Positions 12,617-25,409 of a DNA stretch of 64,000 bases are shown one piece after another. The position numbers were made by a program, and so were the translations under genes. Source of the DNA: Dasyornis broadbenti (lineage: Eukaryota; Chordata; Aves; Passeriformes; Dasyornithidae); NCBI GenBank assembly GCA_013397935.1, contig VZRN01005827.1, forward strand, positions 464,891 to 528,890. Reading direction: 5' to 3'. The notes below the pieces were generated by a model. That model saw only the letters and a list, made by a program, of their open reading frames with translations, searched no databases and was not told the origin of the DNA. The first letter of the stretch is position 1; every line of letters begins with the position of its first letter.

Positions 12617-12925
12617 CATGTGCAGAGCTCAGGAGCGTGGCCGGACCTGGCCTTGACTGTGGGATGAGCACACAGCCAGGCCAGGGCTCTCCCACTTTAA
12701 AATTAATCCCCAAGAGAGCAAGAAATGCCTTACCAGGGACATTGCTGATCTTTGCCAGAGACGTCTGCACCTCCAAATCTGCGAATCATCTTCAAGCAGC
12801 AAATTCAGCATCAAATTTTAGGAGTTTGGCCCTTCTGTCCCTGAATCCCTGTTTAATACTTGCAAGATGCAGGCACTGCAAGTGACTTTCATAGGTCCCT
12901 AAATGTTGGACAGTCTCAGTACACA

Positions 12926-13132
12926 AAATTCCAGAGTAGAATGGGTTGGAGAGATCTTCAAGCTCATCCAGTGCCACCCCCTGCCATGGGCAGACACCTT
13001 CCACTATCCCAGGTTGCTCCAAGCCCTGTCCAACCTGGCCTTGAACACTTCCAGGAACGGGACAGCCACAGCTGCTCTGTGCCAGGGCCTCACCCCCCTC
13101 ACAGGGAAGAATTTCTTCCCAATATCTAACTG
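12926..13132 (-). mobile_element. CR1 LINE 3' fragment
   Basis: Minus-strand CR1. The 3' end is near 12926 (CCAGAGTAGAATGGGTTGG); GTTGCTCCAAGCCCTGTCC and GGGAAGAATTTCTTCCCAA blocks follow. It is more diverged than the copy at 18420 and shares the AAGAATTTCTTCCC form of older CR1. Confidence 0.9.
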
Positions 13133-14127
13133 AGATCCACCCTCTTTTAGAATCTCTCACCCTTTTTTTACAGTCAGACGTGACAATGGTTCAGTGCAGG
13201 GCAGAAAGCTCTAGAGGTTGGGGGTTATCCAGGCTGCTCCCACACACTCAAGTGCAAATATCAGGACTGAGATCATGTCTGAATATCAAGATGAGGGGGA
13301 AAAAACCTATGAATTGTTCAGCTGCACTGAGCCAGACTCTGTCCTTGTGCAAATCATAGAGGCACATATAGAGCAAAGTTAAGATTAAAGATTTCCTACA
13401 AACAGCTAAGACTAAATATTTCCTTCCTTCACCAGGAATATTTGGAGCGTGGATGAAAGCACTCTTAGCAGGTACAAGGACACATGCACCTTCCACACAC
13501 ACACAAATACACACATACAGGCATTAAGCCCTGCAAAGCAAAATAAATCTGTCTCCACTGTATCTTGGAGGGAAGAAACTGACACAGCAAGTTGCATTAC
13601 AGACACTTCACAGATTGAGCAATGACCTTTATTTTTCTGGTAAGCTCTTAAATGCTTTGAAAGAGGTGAAACACGATCCATCTAAAACATGAGCTTAGAG
13701 TCATCAGCTCTAAAGCCACCCTCTCAATTACACTTCCAAACAGCATTTTCCACCACAGAATTAGGAGCAGTCTCCATAATCCCTTGGCCGTTGCAGCACG
13801 GCGATCCCACGCTGTGCAGGGTGGGGGATTGCTTGGATGAGGGAACTGCACGGGGAGAACTCGAGATGGCACCACAAACGCTGCTGGCAAAAGAGGGAAG
13901 GCTTTGGTGCAGGAGATGCGCTGAGCACGGAGCCTGGCCACATCCCCTCGCTGATACCAGGGAGCTCCTCCGGCAGCCTGATCACGCTCTGCTGGCCCTC
14001 ACTCCTGCAGTATTTGGGAGGGATAAAGCAGGAAAGCAAGGAGGAGCCCACCCAGACAAACGCCAGCACTCTGTGCTGCTGAAGCCTTTACCAAGTTGCA
14101 AAGCCTTCAGTTCATCTTCCCAGCACT
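13133..14127. other. Intergenic, nothing recognised
   Basis: Contains a short (CA)n run near 13494-13516. Open frames here have no known similarity. Confidence 0.5.
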
Positions 14128-14236
14128 GCTAGCACAGGGCTTGGAGCAACCTGGTCTAGAGGAAGCCCATTGCAGAGGGGCTGGAACTGGGTGGTCTTTA
14201 AGGTCCCCTCCAACCTAAATCGTTCTAGGATTCCTT
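14128..14236 (+). mobile_element. CR1 LINE 3' terminal fragment
   Basis: GCTTGGAGCAACCTGGTCTA, GGTCTTTAAGGTCCCCTCC, then CGTTCTAGGATTCC. These are the last ~110 bp of CR1 on the plus strand. Confidence 0.88.
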
Positions 14237-15385
14237 ATACTGGGAAGGGAGCAGGGGAGCTGAACAGACATGGTCAGAGGGCCAGGGAACATGAGCTATG
14301 CAAGGAAATGGAAGAAACCAATTTCCACTGATCCTCGATTTCCAACTGTGAAGCTGCAACAAACCCAACACCACAACCTGGCTGCCAGAAGAGATCTCTC
14401 CCGTCCTGCCTGCCATGGCAAAGGTTGCATGGGAAACCACAAAACCTGAGAGCTGCAAGAGCTTTGCGCCTCTACAACTCAAATGATGGATTAGGATGTG
14501 CAACACTTGTGGAGGACAACTGGACAGCCTGGGACAGCAAAGCAACCCCCAAATCCACATCTGAACCAGCTTCATGGAGCCCTGCGTGGCCAGCTTTTAC
14601 CCATGAGCAGTCTCTTATCTAAATTTCTCCTTCTTACATGGATCTCCTGTCTCACCTACCCAAACAAACCTGTCTTTGGTAGGCCAGCCCCAGGAGGGAG
14701 AGTGGAAGACAGCTCGATTGCCAATAGCTAATCATAATTTGGGATTCAGAAAGCTGCTTATCTTAGGAATTGCTTAATAATGCACTTAATGTGTGAAGAA
14801 TTATCACTGCGTATAATTAAACAGAGAGAGTTACACAGAGTGAGATAAGGATCCTGTGCAAACGGACAAGGAGGAAGGTAATTGAGATTTGGGCTCCTGC
14901 CCTGCCAGCTCCTCACCGAGATCACTGTGAACTGCCTCAACATGTGTGCCTGGAGAGCGAAGGCTGGGAAGCAGGAAGGGAGAGGGGCAAGTCCCTCCCA
15001 TCTGTCCCCACTCCTCCAGTTCCATGAACAGTGCCCACAAAATCCACAGGAAGCCCTGGAGTGCACAGGAACAATGGAGCCCTGGGGTGTGAATTATTTA
15101 GTGGTGTGGAAGAACAATTAAGCTCTGTGAGCTTTTTGGTCCAGCCCCATGGCAGATGGAAGTTGGAAAGTGCGGGCGAGGTGTGACACACGCAGGGGCT
15201 GAGGTGTGACACACGCAGGGGACAAGTCGTGCCCAACCTCCAGCAGCCCCGAATTGCTGCTTTCACTCAAGGGACAAAAAAAGTGTCTGTTACGATGTTG
15301 AAAACACCCTGAGGATTTGCACAGGAGGTTAGGGCCAGCCTGTAGTTGAGCATTTCAAGGATTTCTGACTTTTAAGAGGGATGAC
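14237..15385. other. Intergenic, nothing firm
   Basis: Two adjacent copies of a 22-bp unit (GAGGTGTGACACACGCAGGG core) lie near 15178-15222. The AT-rich segment 14740-14830 lacks repeats. No gene seen. Confidence 0.5.
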
Positions 15386-15628
15386 ACAGAATAATGGAAT
15401 GGTTTGTGTTGGAAGAGATCTTAAAGCCCATCCAGTTCCATGCCCTCTCCTGGGCAGGGACACCTCCCACTGTCCCAGGCTGCTCCAAGCCCTGTCCAGC
15501 CTGGCCTTGGACACTGCCAGGGATCCAGGGGCGGCCACAGCTGCTCTGGGCACCTGTGCCAGGGCCTCCCCACCCTCACAGGGAGGAATTCCTTCCCAAT
15601 ATCCCATCCATCCCTGCCCTCTGGCAGT
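15386..15628 (-). mobile_element. CR1 LINE 3' fragment
   Basis: Minus-strand CR1 with GGAATGGTTTGTGTTGGAAG at its 3' end, GCTGCTCCAAGCCCTGTCC in the middle, and a 5' truncation after CATCCCTGCCCTCTGGCA. Confidence 0.92.
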
Positions 15629-16409
15629 TTAAATGCAGGACCCTAAGTCCTGCTGCCTTTGAGCCGAGCGACAGATTGCAGGAGGTTTAACATCCCTTCT
15701 TGAGGTGAGAGGAAATGCCACCAGGGCTGATTTATTTTGTTGCTCTTCTGGCAGGGGATGTGGAGAAAACAAGAAAAACAAGAAGGGAAAAGAGCAGGAA
15801 AATGGAGGAGAATACAAATGAGAGTAGAGGTCCCAGCATGACATTTCTGCCACAGAATCATCTACATTTCTGTAGGGATGCTGCCAGAATTTGTGCTAAC
15901 GTTGCTCAGCTCATGGCAGAAAGGGGCTCTGCTCATGCCCCAGTCCTTGGGGTTCCATGAGCAGCACCATGAGTCACGATATTTCTTGTGGAACCCACAA
16001 AGCCTCAGAGATCCTCTGTGCAGAGCTCTGAGACAACACAAACCTGAACAAGCAAATCCCTCTTCAGACGGGGAGCACAGAGGGAGCCTTTGCCTGTGCA
16101 AGGAGGAGAGAGGGTGAAAGGAGAAAAGCAGCTATTGCTCACAATTATTTTTCAGTCTTCTGTGCCCGTGGAAAAAAATTAGAAAATGTGCCTGGAATAG
16201 CACAAGGAACAGTGCAAATGCAAGAAACCACCTGAAATTTATATCTCCAAGCCCTATATTGTCTTTTCCTCAATATTAGGATGTGTCTCAATTGAGACCT
16301 CCTAATTACAGCATCCAGCTGCAGCACCATCATCAAGGCGAGCAGAGAACCTGAGAGAAAAGCTCTTCAAACATGGAGGCTCTTGGCCAGCCTCCCCAGG
16401 CATCCCCGA
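15629..16409. other. Intergenic, nothing recognised
   Basis: No repeat or coding signal identified. Confidence 0.5.
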
Positions 16410-16525
16410 GAATGCTTTGGGTTGAAAGAGACCTTAAAGCCCATCCAGCTCCACCCCCTGCCATGGGCAGGGACACTTTCTCCTATCCCAGGTTGCTCCA
16501 AGACCTGTCCAGCCTGGCCTGAAGA
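16410..16525 (-). mobile_element. CR1 LINE 3' terminal fragment
   Basis: Short minus-strand tail: GCTTTGGGTTGAAAGAGACC, CTGCCATGGGCAGGGACAC, then GTTGCTCCAAGACCTGTCC. Confidence 0.88.
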
Positions 16526-18419
16526 AGCATCTCAAAATCGTTGCAAAGTTGAAGCATTTCAGAGGACTGGTCACCTTTTCCTCACCCAAGGACACCGAAA
16601 GAATAAGTAAATAAAAAAGTCAAGGGAAGAGGAAAATGGTTCAAGACTCCTTGGCAGGACAAGCAGTAAGTGAGCACCAGGCTCATACAACAAACACACC
16701 AAGGAACAAAACAAAGGTGTAAGAGAGGAAGGAGAAAATATTTATTTGCCTTTTTTTCTAGAGTCCATTTCCCTTTCAGGCAAATAATATTTATGCCATG
16801 GTGCTTTGACAGTCCCCTGGAAAACACACAAAGTCTTTTTGTTCCCTCTCGCCTCCCAGGTGGGAGGACCGGTGGAGCAGCTCTGAGGAATGAGGGTGAA
16901 AACCAGCGACCCAGAGCTGCTGTTTAAAGGGAGAAGAGGAAAAGGAGTGAGGAGCAGGGCAGGAGGGCCAAAGCTCTGCGAGGGAGGGAAGAGGAGAATT
17001 CCCGAGCCAGGATTCCTGGACATGTCCCTTCCAAACCACTCCACTCTAATTTGGAACGGCAAAGGACCTGCGTTGCCTCAAAAGCCGCTCCTGAGCCACC
17101 AACTGACATTTACCTACAAACACCACTGGGTCAAGATTCCACTTGCACAACAAATTCCTGAGAATTCTTAATGGTGGACTTCCAGCGCTGTTAAATCACA
17201 AGGATCTGCAGGGTATCTTGATATCGGTTCCTTCCAGCCAGGCATTTAGGACATGATAAATTCGGTCTGAGCTTAAACTTCCTCCCACGGGGAGCTCAGC
17301 GAGCCAAAAAGCACTTTTAAGACAAATTCAGAGTGATGTAATGGGTATGTGACTAAAGTAGTGGGGTAAGCCTTAATCCTTAATAAATTACAGATAATTT
17401 GTATGGAAGGTTTGAATAAAGACTATCTGGATACTTTTAATAAGCAAAAGGCTGAGTGAGAAGAGGAAAGGAGAGATGAGGAAACCAATTAGATGTAAAT
17501 TTAAATAGCGGACCAGCTTAACAGCCCCTAGAAATGCTCATTATTTTGGGAAACCCTGACCTGATGGAATTAAATTGCTCTGTGGGAAGGGGACAAGTTT
17601 TTAAAGCATGGGAGAGTTTGGAGGTGGGCAGAAGGAAACAGGGAACTGGCTTAGAGATGAAGTTTTTTTCCTTTTGTGGGGAAAATAACAAGATCGTAAT
17701 ATGGAAGTTAAGCATTTTGAAGGGCTCAGATTGATCCTTTTTCAACATTTGAGGTTTTTTCTACATCAGTGGCTTTTAAGAAAGTTACAGCTAATGGCTT
17801 TAGCAGCAAAGCTTAACAACAAGGATTTCTGCTGGAAAACAGAAGCTTTTGGTGAAAAACCAAGGCTGTTAACATCGAGAATTCCTTTTTTTTTTTTTTT
17901 TTAAAAAAAGGACATTTCCTTTTTATTTTTTTTCAACTTGATTGCTCAATAGTTCTCAAATGCAACATAATTCAATTATCCCAGACTCCCAGCATTCCTG
18001 TACCGAGTGGGATGCCTAGAACATAAATGGTCATGGGCTGTTTGCCCCAGCAAACACCCGCTATGGAAAGGTTTTCCACTCCTTAATCCACCCCAAAGTC
18101 CCTCTGCACAGCGGGGGATTTACTGTAACCTGGGCAGGACATCACAAAGGGGTTTGCAGGATTTGGGAGGTGCCACTCAACATTTGAGTTTCACCCTTGG
18201 CATCCCAGGCACCCATCTGGGCCCACGAGGGCCTTGCCTTGCTCGCGGCATCCGGAACCTGGAGTATCCCCGGTGCCACTGAACCAGGTTGGTCACCCCA
18301 CAATTCTGCAGGAAAAGTTGCTCCGAGCCACTGACCCATCTGAGACCGGCAGGAAAACGAGCACAGGATTTTCAGAAGCACCAGAGTTTGCTTTCTGAAC
18401 ACGGTATGGCACTCAAAAT
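16526..18419. other. Intergenic, nothing recognised
   Basis: Only a homopolymer T run followed by A (17887-17908) stands out. No coding support. Confidence 0.5.
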
Positions 18420-18840
18420 CCTGGATTAGTTTGTGCTGGAAGGAATCTTTAATCCCATCCCATTCCACCCCTGCCATGGCAGGGACACCTTCCCCTGTCC
18501 CAGGCTGCTCCCAGCCCTGTCCAGCCTGGCCTTGGGCACTGCCAGGGATCCAGGGGCAGCCACAGCTGCTCTGGCCACCCTGGGCCAGGGCCTCCCCACC
18601 CTCCCAGGGAACAATTCCTTCCCAAGATCCCATCCATCCCTGCCCTCTGGCACTGGGAAGCCATTCCCTGTGTCCTGTCCCTCCATGCCTTGTCCCCAGT
18701 CCCTCTCCAGCTCTCCTGGAGCCCCTTTAGGCCCTGGCAGGGGCTCTGAGCTCTCCCTGGAGCTTTCTCTTCTCCAGGCTGGACAATCCCAATCTGTCTC
18801 TGGGCTCACTCCAGCAGCCCCACATCCCTCTGCTGTTCGG
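18420..18840 (-). mobile_element. CR1 LINE 3' fragment
   Basis: Minus-strand CR1 of about 420 bp, the longest on this strand. Its tail (TTTGTGCTGGAAGGAATC) is at 18427, and it runs up to the CTCTTCTCCAGGCTGGACA block and slightly beyond. Its middle is nearly identical to the copies at 2385 and 5541. Confidence 0.92.
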
Positions 18841-19179
18841 GGTGGCAGAGCTGAATTCAGCTCTGCAGGAGGGCTCTCCCCAGAGCAGATGGGCAGAATT
18901 CCCCCTCATGTGCTGCCCAAGTCATGGTCAGATTTCTGGGGTCACGTGAAGCCTCTCACCCACTCACACCCCACTCCTTCACGTTGCTTTTAAAATCCAC
19001 CCCTTCCCTTATGTGTTATAAATCACTTTTTTTTCTTCCAGGCCTGCCCCTCCTGCCACTGCCAGTGCTGGGGATCCCACCACCACCACCGACATCAACA
19101 CTGCCAGGAAGGACAGAGTCAGTGCCCCTTCCCTCCCTCCCTCCCTCCCAAAACTAATCTTTCATGACCCGCTGGTACA

Positions 19180-19620
19180 TTTTAGCAGGTGATGGATCCG
19201 GGGGCAGATAATTCTGCTTTCTGGTTAATTAATCCAGCGTTACAAGAGCAACGAGAGTCTAATGCCCACTCCTAATCCCCCTGCAATAACATTGCATTCC
19301 GCCTTCCAAGGCAGGGCCACCTGTTGGGGTGCAACTGGGGTATTTCAGATCACAGAGGCTGCTGGTTCCTAGTGCCATCCCTCCTGCTCACGCTTCATGA
19401 GCCATAATTTGATATGTTACCTACCCCGTACACTCGATCTAAGCCCCAAATATTGTTTTACAGCATTAATTAAAAAGCATTGACGCTGAATGCTTGGTTC
19501 ACATGCTCGGATGTGATTTACGGGTTGTGTTTAATTACCTGACAACTGTGATTTACCACATCTACCTGGTAGGTACCATGTGGATTTAAATCAATTAATG
19601 TTTGGTGGCTTTAGTGTACC
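19180..19620. promoter_or_regulatory. Candidate conserved non-coding element
   Basis: Repeat-free segment with numerous homeodomain-type words (GGTTAATTAATCC, GCATTAATTAAAAAGC, GTTTAATTACC, CAATTAATG) and an E-box-like CATCTACCTGGTAGG. The texture is typical of deeply conserved enhancers, but no alignment was possible, so confidence is low. Confidence 0.3.
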
Positions 19621-19938
19621 TCGCTGGGGAAGGAGGGAGGGGATCTCATGAACACCAAACTCCAGACACATGAGGGAAAAAAAAAAAAAGATATTTCAGG
19701 CATCTAAACTGCAAACAAGATAATGTGACCTGGGCAGAGCCCCACAGCAGCTGTTTGTGGAGCATTGCTTTATTAAGGATCTCGGTGACTTTTCATGGAA
19801 GGTTTAACTAATTAGTTGAGTAGGCCCTCAATAAACGAGACACCAAGTTATGTTTAGCTTTAATTACACAGTAGCCCTGCTGGCCCATTCAGTTGCTCAA
19901 AGTCAGACATGTGCTAAAGTGTTGTGCTGAATTAGGGT

Positions 19939-19968
19939 CAGTGTGAATACACAACTGTATTCACACTG
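19939..19968. repeat. Perfect 13-bp inverted repeat with 4-nt loop
   Basis: CAGTGTGAATACA, loop CAAC, then TGTATTCACACTG. A perfect stem of this length is unlikely by chance, but it is too short for a microRNA precursor, and the flanks do not extend the pairing. Confidence 0.85.
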
Positions 19969-21892
19969 CTTACTTCCTGTAAGCATCCAGGAAGCTGTGC
20001 TGACGTTAATTTAATGAACGCAGATTTGCAGCTGGGCAAAAAAATATCCAGAAAAATAAAGAGGAGGGAAGAACACAGCTGGAGCCTTGGCTCAGGAGAG
20101 GCACCGTGAGGGGCACCTCCTGTTGTTGATCCCAGTCACTTCAGCGGGAGAGCACTCACATCTGGGGAGAGGGGCAGCTTGCTCTGGCACACGCCCTGGT
20201 GCAGTACAATTTCCTGTTCCAGGAAGAGGAGGTTATTGCAGAGGGCCTCGAAAGATGGAGAATTGTGCCAGATGTCCTCTTCCCAGCTTTGTCCATCACA
20301 GTCTCCTCTTCGTCCCTCTCCTTCCCCTTTCCCGCCTTGTCCCCACCACAGGCTCCTTGTTCTCCCACTCACGTTCTCTCCTGCTCCTATTTCCACCTCC
20401 AGTCCAGCCCCCTCCTTCCAGCACAGCACTTTCAAGTGCAGAGCTCTCTCTCTGTCGCCCCAAACTCCAACGACTCCTTCCAGTGTAGCCTCCTCCATCT
20501 CACATTGCAAATAGCAATTTGCTCCTGATGTTCACCCACCACTTCCCTTCCCTGGGAGCCCTGGGAGCTCCTCAGAGCAAGTGGGTCACAGCCATTTCAT
20601 AACTCTCTCCTTTCCACAGGTCCCAGATTCAGGGACACCCTGTACCCTTCTCATGCAGGTGCTGGGTTCTAAACCCAGTTAGGACAAAAGGAATGGGTTC
20701 CTCTCACCATTGCAGATAAATCTTCTCTTCCTTATCTCCAAAGGACCCCTGTGCTGAACTGATCCCCCCTCCAGCACAAAGCACCAGACCCCATTCCCAG
20801 TCCATCTTGTCTTTATTCTCATATTCCATTCTTCTGACCCAAACCTCCCCTGGATTTTCCTTCCCTCATGATCTTCCCAGCTCTTCACCTTCCCTTTACC
20901 TTCAGCAGCTCTCGCTTACCCTCTCTGCTTGATTTTTTCCCATCATTTTCGCACAGTCCAAGGACACCCTAATTTATGTTCCTGGTCCTTCCCAGCTCCC
21001 ACCCATCCCTGGTTTCTTCTCATGAAAAATCTCCTCGAACACGCTTTTGGCAATTGCTGCCCCAGCTCCTCTCTCCCCTCCTTTGCCCAATCTCTTTTCT
21101 GCCACTTGCCCTCCTCTTCCTGACTCGAAGTATTTCAATCCCATTAAATCAACATTTCCCAAAACAAAGAGGGTCAGTATTCAGGTGGAAAATTTCTTTA
21201 AAAAATAAACATCTTTGCTCTCCAGATGAATGCGTGTTACCGAATTGTTTCCCAGCTACTCTGTTTATGTAACCTTGAAGCTATTTTGTACAATCCTTTA
21301 GTTCTGACAGCTCAAGATTTGTTATGAACTAATATTTTAAAATCAAAATAACTCAGAGTACAAGAGATGGTTACAAATTGCTCAGACAATCTGTGCAGGG
21401 AGAAGCTACATTTATTATTTATATTTTTTTGAGAGGAAAGGCTTTTCCTGGGTTACCTTGTCTTCAACTCTTGAGTAAAGCAAACCCACTCCCTTTCCAA
21501 TTTGATGGCCTTTAGGAAGTTGAAAATACACACATGCATACACACGTATTGTCTTTCTACCTGGTGTTTCTATGTGAATAAAGGGCTTTGAGCCAAAAGC
21601 AATCAGATAAAATCTTTCAGGAACTTTTACAGTGTCACATACTTGTGCAAATCGCCGGCGTGTTTATAGCAACAGGCACCACAACAGAGCTCTGCGCTCA
21701 GGCAGAGCGGGCAACCTCCTCCAGCTGTTTTGTGCCTGTATTTACATGTGGCACCGGGCAAGACATCACCTGGCACAGCTCAGAGGAGCTCAGAGGGGTG
21801 GGGAAATCACTGCTCTTCACTCACCCCCACCCTGAGACCCCGAACAGGCCCTGCAGTTCTGCAGGAACAGAAGGAGCTGCGTGAAACAAACA

Positions 21893-22168
21893 CGAGGGTT
21901 TAGGACAAGAGGAAACGGCCTCAAGTTGTGATGGGGAGGTTTAGGTAACATCGGGAAACAGTTCTTCCCCAGAAGGGCTGTCCAGCCCTGGCACAGCTGC
22001 CCAGGGCAGTGGCGGACTCACCATCCTTGGAGGGATTTCAAGCTCTGTGTGTGCAGCACCTGGGGACATCATTTAGTGGTGGCATTGGCAGTGCTGGGGA
22101 ATGGCTGAGCTTGATGATCCCAGGGATCTTTTCCAACTACACAAGTCCATGATTCTATTCTTTTGGGT
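21893..22168 (+). mobile_element. CR1 LINE 3' fragment, different subfamily
   Basis: GACAAGAGGAAACGGCCTCA, GGGGAGGTTTAGGTAACATC, GGCACAGCTGCCCAGGGCAG, then TGATCCCAGGGATCTTTTCC and CATGATTCTATTCT at the end. The 'AAGAGGAAATGGCCTCAAG' block marks a CR1 lineage distinct from the GGCCCTGGCCCAGG copies elsewhere in the window, and it retains the terminal ATTCTAT motif. Confidence 0.85.
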
Positions 22169-25100
22169 CCAAACCACGGAGCTGCTGCCCCAGTTCCTCC
22201 CTCTCTGTATGAAGGAGAGTAAACAGGACTTAATCAAGTCACTGAAGGTGCTGTGAACTGTCAAAGACCTGGAAATCCTGGAGCGTAAGATGCAGCTCGA
22301 GAAGGAAATATTACTATGCATGGTGGTATGTAAGCACCTTGGTGAGGAGTTGTGCAATGCTGGATGTGGAGAAATTGTCTTTCAGGTTGTGTTAAGATAA
22401 AGGGGGAAAAGACACTTCTTTTGGAATGCAAATGTTCCTACCAAAATAATTATTCCAGAATAGCTAATCTGATAAATAACCAAAACCAGACAACTTCTCT
22501 GTCCTGGAAAGATGGAGTTTCATGATTTTTGGGGGTTCCTGGGCATGTTGTTGGCTGTTTTGCCAGACAGCACCTAAAACAGTGGTTTTCCACCAAGCTG
22601 GGCCAGACAGAAACATAAATAACATCTGTGAGGATGAGATGGAAGTGATTAATTTGAATTCTCTTTCACGGAAAATGGGCTGGAAGGATAAAGCCAAAAC
22701 ATTTTAGCCAGAAACACCTTCCTACCAACAGTGGGAATTTTACCCAATACATTGGTTTCTTCAAGGAATAAATGACCAGCTTTAATGTTTCTATTTGTCA
22801 ATGGAAGTTGCTTTCCAAGAAGCTGAATAGAATCTATTTTCTTCTCAAAGGACAAGTCCTTTCCCTTTTGCACCTTTCAGCGAGGCAGGAGGTGGAATCT
22901 TCCCCTGCCAGGGACGAGTGCTGCCAATGCAGATGTCTGTCAACAGGTAAAATGAGTCCCCAGGCAGTGCAGGCTGATGGGAGTTCAGCTCCAGGCTTTA
23001 AAATGGGATGGAAAAGTGTCTGGATTGCACTGGGGGAGCCTGGGAAAGACAAGCGTGATTTATGGCAGTAAATCACACAAACACAGCTCGGTGAGTGACT
23101 CAAGCATGTGCTTGCCTTCGCAGGGGTCAGCACGGCACAGAGGCACAGCCCTCTTCCCACCTGGTGGAAAACTGCCCTGGGGGTTCCTCCCAGGATCCAG
23201 TTGCTGATCTGGGGAACATCACTTTAAGCCAATGTATTTCATTTCCAGTCCCTTGGGACTCCAGGTGAACAATCAAATGGGTGAAAAGGGAAGCTCCACC
23301 CAAGTTTGTATTTCACAGGATGAGGCACATTTTGAGCTGACAGTGGAAGGAGCCCGAGGTGCAGTGAGGGCCGGTACAGAGCCCACGTGAGCCCTGAGGT
23401 TTGATTAATTACCCCAGCAGGATTTTCTATATCTCACCGTTGAAGTAATGGTATGCACGGAGCGGAGGAGATGCTCCTGGCCAAGAGGGAAGGTGAGAAA
23501 GAAACATCCCACCCCAGCCTGCAAAACCCTTCGCAAAACTCATTTTTGAAGGGTTCTGCCAAATGGGTTTTGAACAAGAATTAATTAGCTGGGGATGGGC
23601 TATGAAGATGCAGCAGTGCCATTAAAAGGAGAAATGATTCACTCCACCACCTTTGGGAGCGATGCTGTCCCGGTGTGGGAGGAGAGGAGAAAGCACCAAG
23701 AGCCCACTCGCCAAACCCCGCTCTCCTTACTCAGAGGAAATTTTTAAATTGCCGCCCACACAAATTCAACCCCCTGTGACTCATTGCCACACAGAATGAG
23801 ATCAGCTTTAAAGCCACCAGAACCTGAACACAATAAAGGTTGTCTCCTAAGTTCTTCACTCACCTTTTCCAGATTTTCCCACCTACTGCAAGAGGTAGAA
23901 ACATTCCGATTTACTTACTTCTTCACTTCTCCCAGGAAACAAGGCTCTCAGGAGATCCCACGACTCTTAGAGCCAAGGATTTCTGGATAAACACCTATTC
24001 CCAACACACAGCAAAAAGAATCCCTGAGCTGGCAGAGGCCTCGTGTCGTGGGACCACTGCCCAAGTGGGAACGAGAGCTCTGGGCTACGATCAGCTCCAG
24101 CTCGGGATGCTTCACTCATTCCTGGCTTTTATCCCAGAGCTCCCTTTCCAACTCAAACCCGATGGTGGAGCACAGAGGGAGGATTTAATACCTGAATAAA
24201 CCTCCCAGCAGCGGCTGTTGTAGGGCAGGACCAGGCTATGAATCATGGACCCCTCTGGATTCTGGACAAGAAAATAATTCCCAGAGGGATTCTGAAGCTC
24301 AGCTTCAAGCTTAGGGTCTCTCAACCCCTGTGTGGTTGGTTGGGTTGTAGGTTTGGGGTTTTTTTCACATTTCCCCTTTGGGCTCAGGGTTCTAATTACT
24401 TTTCATTCCTTTTTCCTTTAATGATTCGGAAATATTTGAGTGACAGATCTTTTATTAAAACATTGTTATCAGAAAGCATCCAGGAGTGGGCAGGGCGAGA
24501 GCTCCACTCAGGGTTTCCATGCCTCAGGGCAGCTCTTGCTGGCTCTCACCTGGCCTCTGAGGAGCAGAGGTTTGGCGTGCAGGCTTGGGGAAAGAGACCG
24601 AAAAACACCATTGTCCCAAAAGTTTGGTTGGAAAACGAACGTCCATCACACCAGAGAGGGAAGTGGTGAGGCCAAGGAGAGATCCCTCAAGAGCTTCTTC
24701 CCCTCCTTCTCCCTGGGAGGAGAGCTGTGATCAAGGACACGGCGTGGGCAGCTGGTGCCATACTCACCTTATTCCTTGTCCATGTGGAACAGCAAATGTG
24801 TCCACGTGTCCTCTACTCCTGATTCCAGACTACAGGCACCCGACCAAACCTGGGGGTGCTCATGTCTTGGAGCCTTCTCTCGGAGCGTGGTTTTGCAGGA
24901 GTCATTTTTCCGTGCTTCCTCCTCTCCTCGCGCTTTGTCCACTGAGACCGCGGCTTCCCTGGGACAAGAAACCGGCAATGGTCCATCCCTTCTGGAGCTC
25001 TAAGGTAGTGCCATCGTGGCCTCTTCTGACACAGATCCTGCACAGAAAGGTCTGTGGAATATATTTCATGGGAGGTCAAATCAGTTGCTCATGGATCTCA

Positions 25101-25409
25101 TGCAAAATGAGGTTTTACCCATCAATCTTTGGTTTTCTCCCCCCTCGCTAAGTGCATATTTCTTCCATTTTTCTTTAAAGATTATTCTCACATGAGACTT
25201 GAAGCACTGGGGCCAGACCCTGAAATAATTCTGCTTAAAAAGGTCTTGCCTGGGGTTGTTTGCTGTGTGTCTTCTCCAACCTCTCCCATCTTCCATGACA
25301 CTTTCTGGCTTCAATTTCCAAGAAACTGCGTGAGAAGGATCCATCTACTGTTCCCAGCTCGCCTTGCCATGGGGTTTTGGGATGGTGGGATCAAGTGTCC
25401 AGCACCAAC
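22169..25409. other. Intergenic, nothing recognised
   Basis: No repeat or coding signal I can name. The 188-codon plus-strand frame at 24585-25151 has no recognisable domain. Confidence 0.5.

Larger units (their letters stand above)
18841..21892. other. Intergenic; candidate regulatory DNA and C/T-rich tracts
   Basis: The pyrimidine-rich zone 20270-21120 yields Ser/Pro-rich chance frames. The AT-rich unique zone 19180-20060 contains a perfect small hairpin. No gene supported. Confidence 0.5.

Noticed and set aside
12313..12776. Ser/Gly- and Ser/Pro/Ala-rich open frames on both strands
   Set aside because: Direct translation of the 10-bp minisatellite in several frames; not a coding signal.
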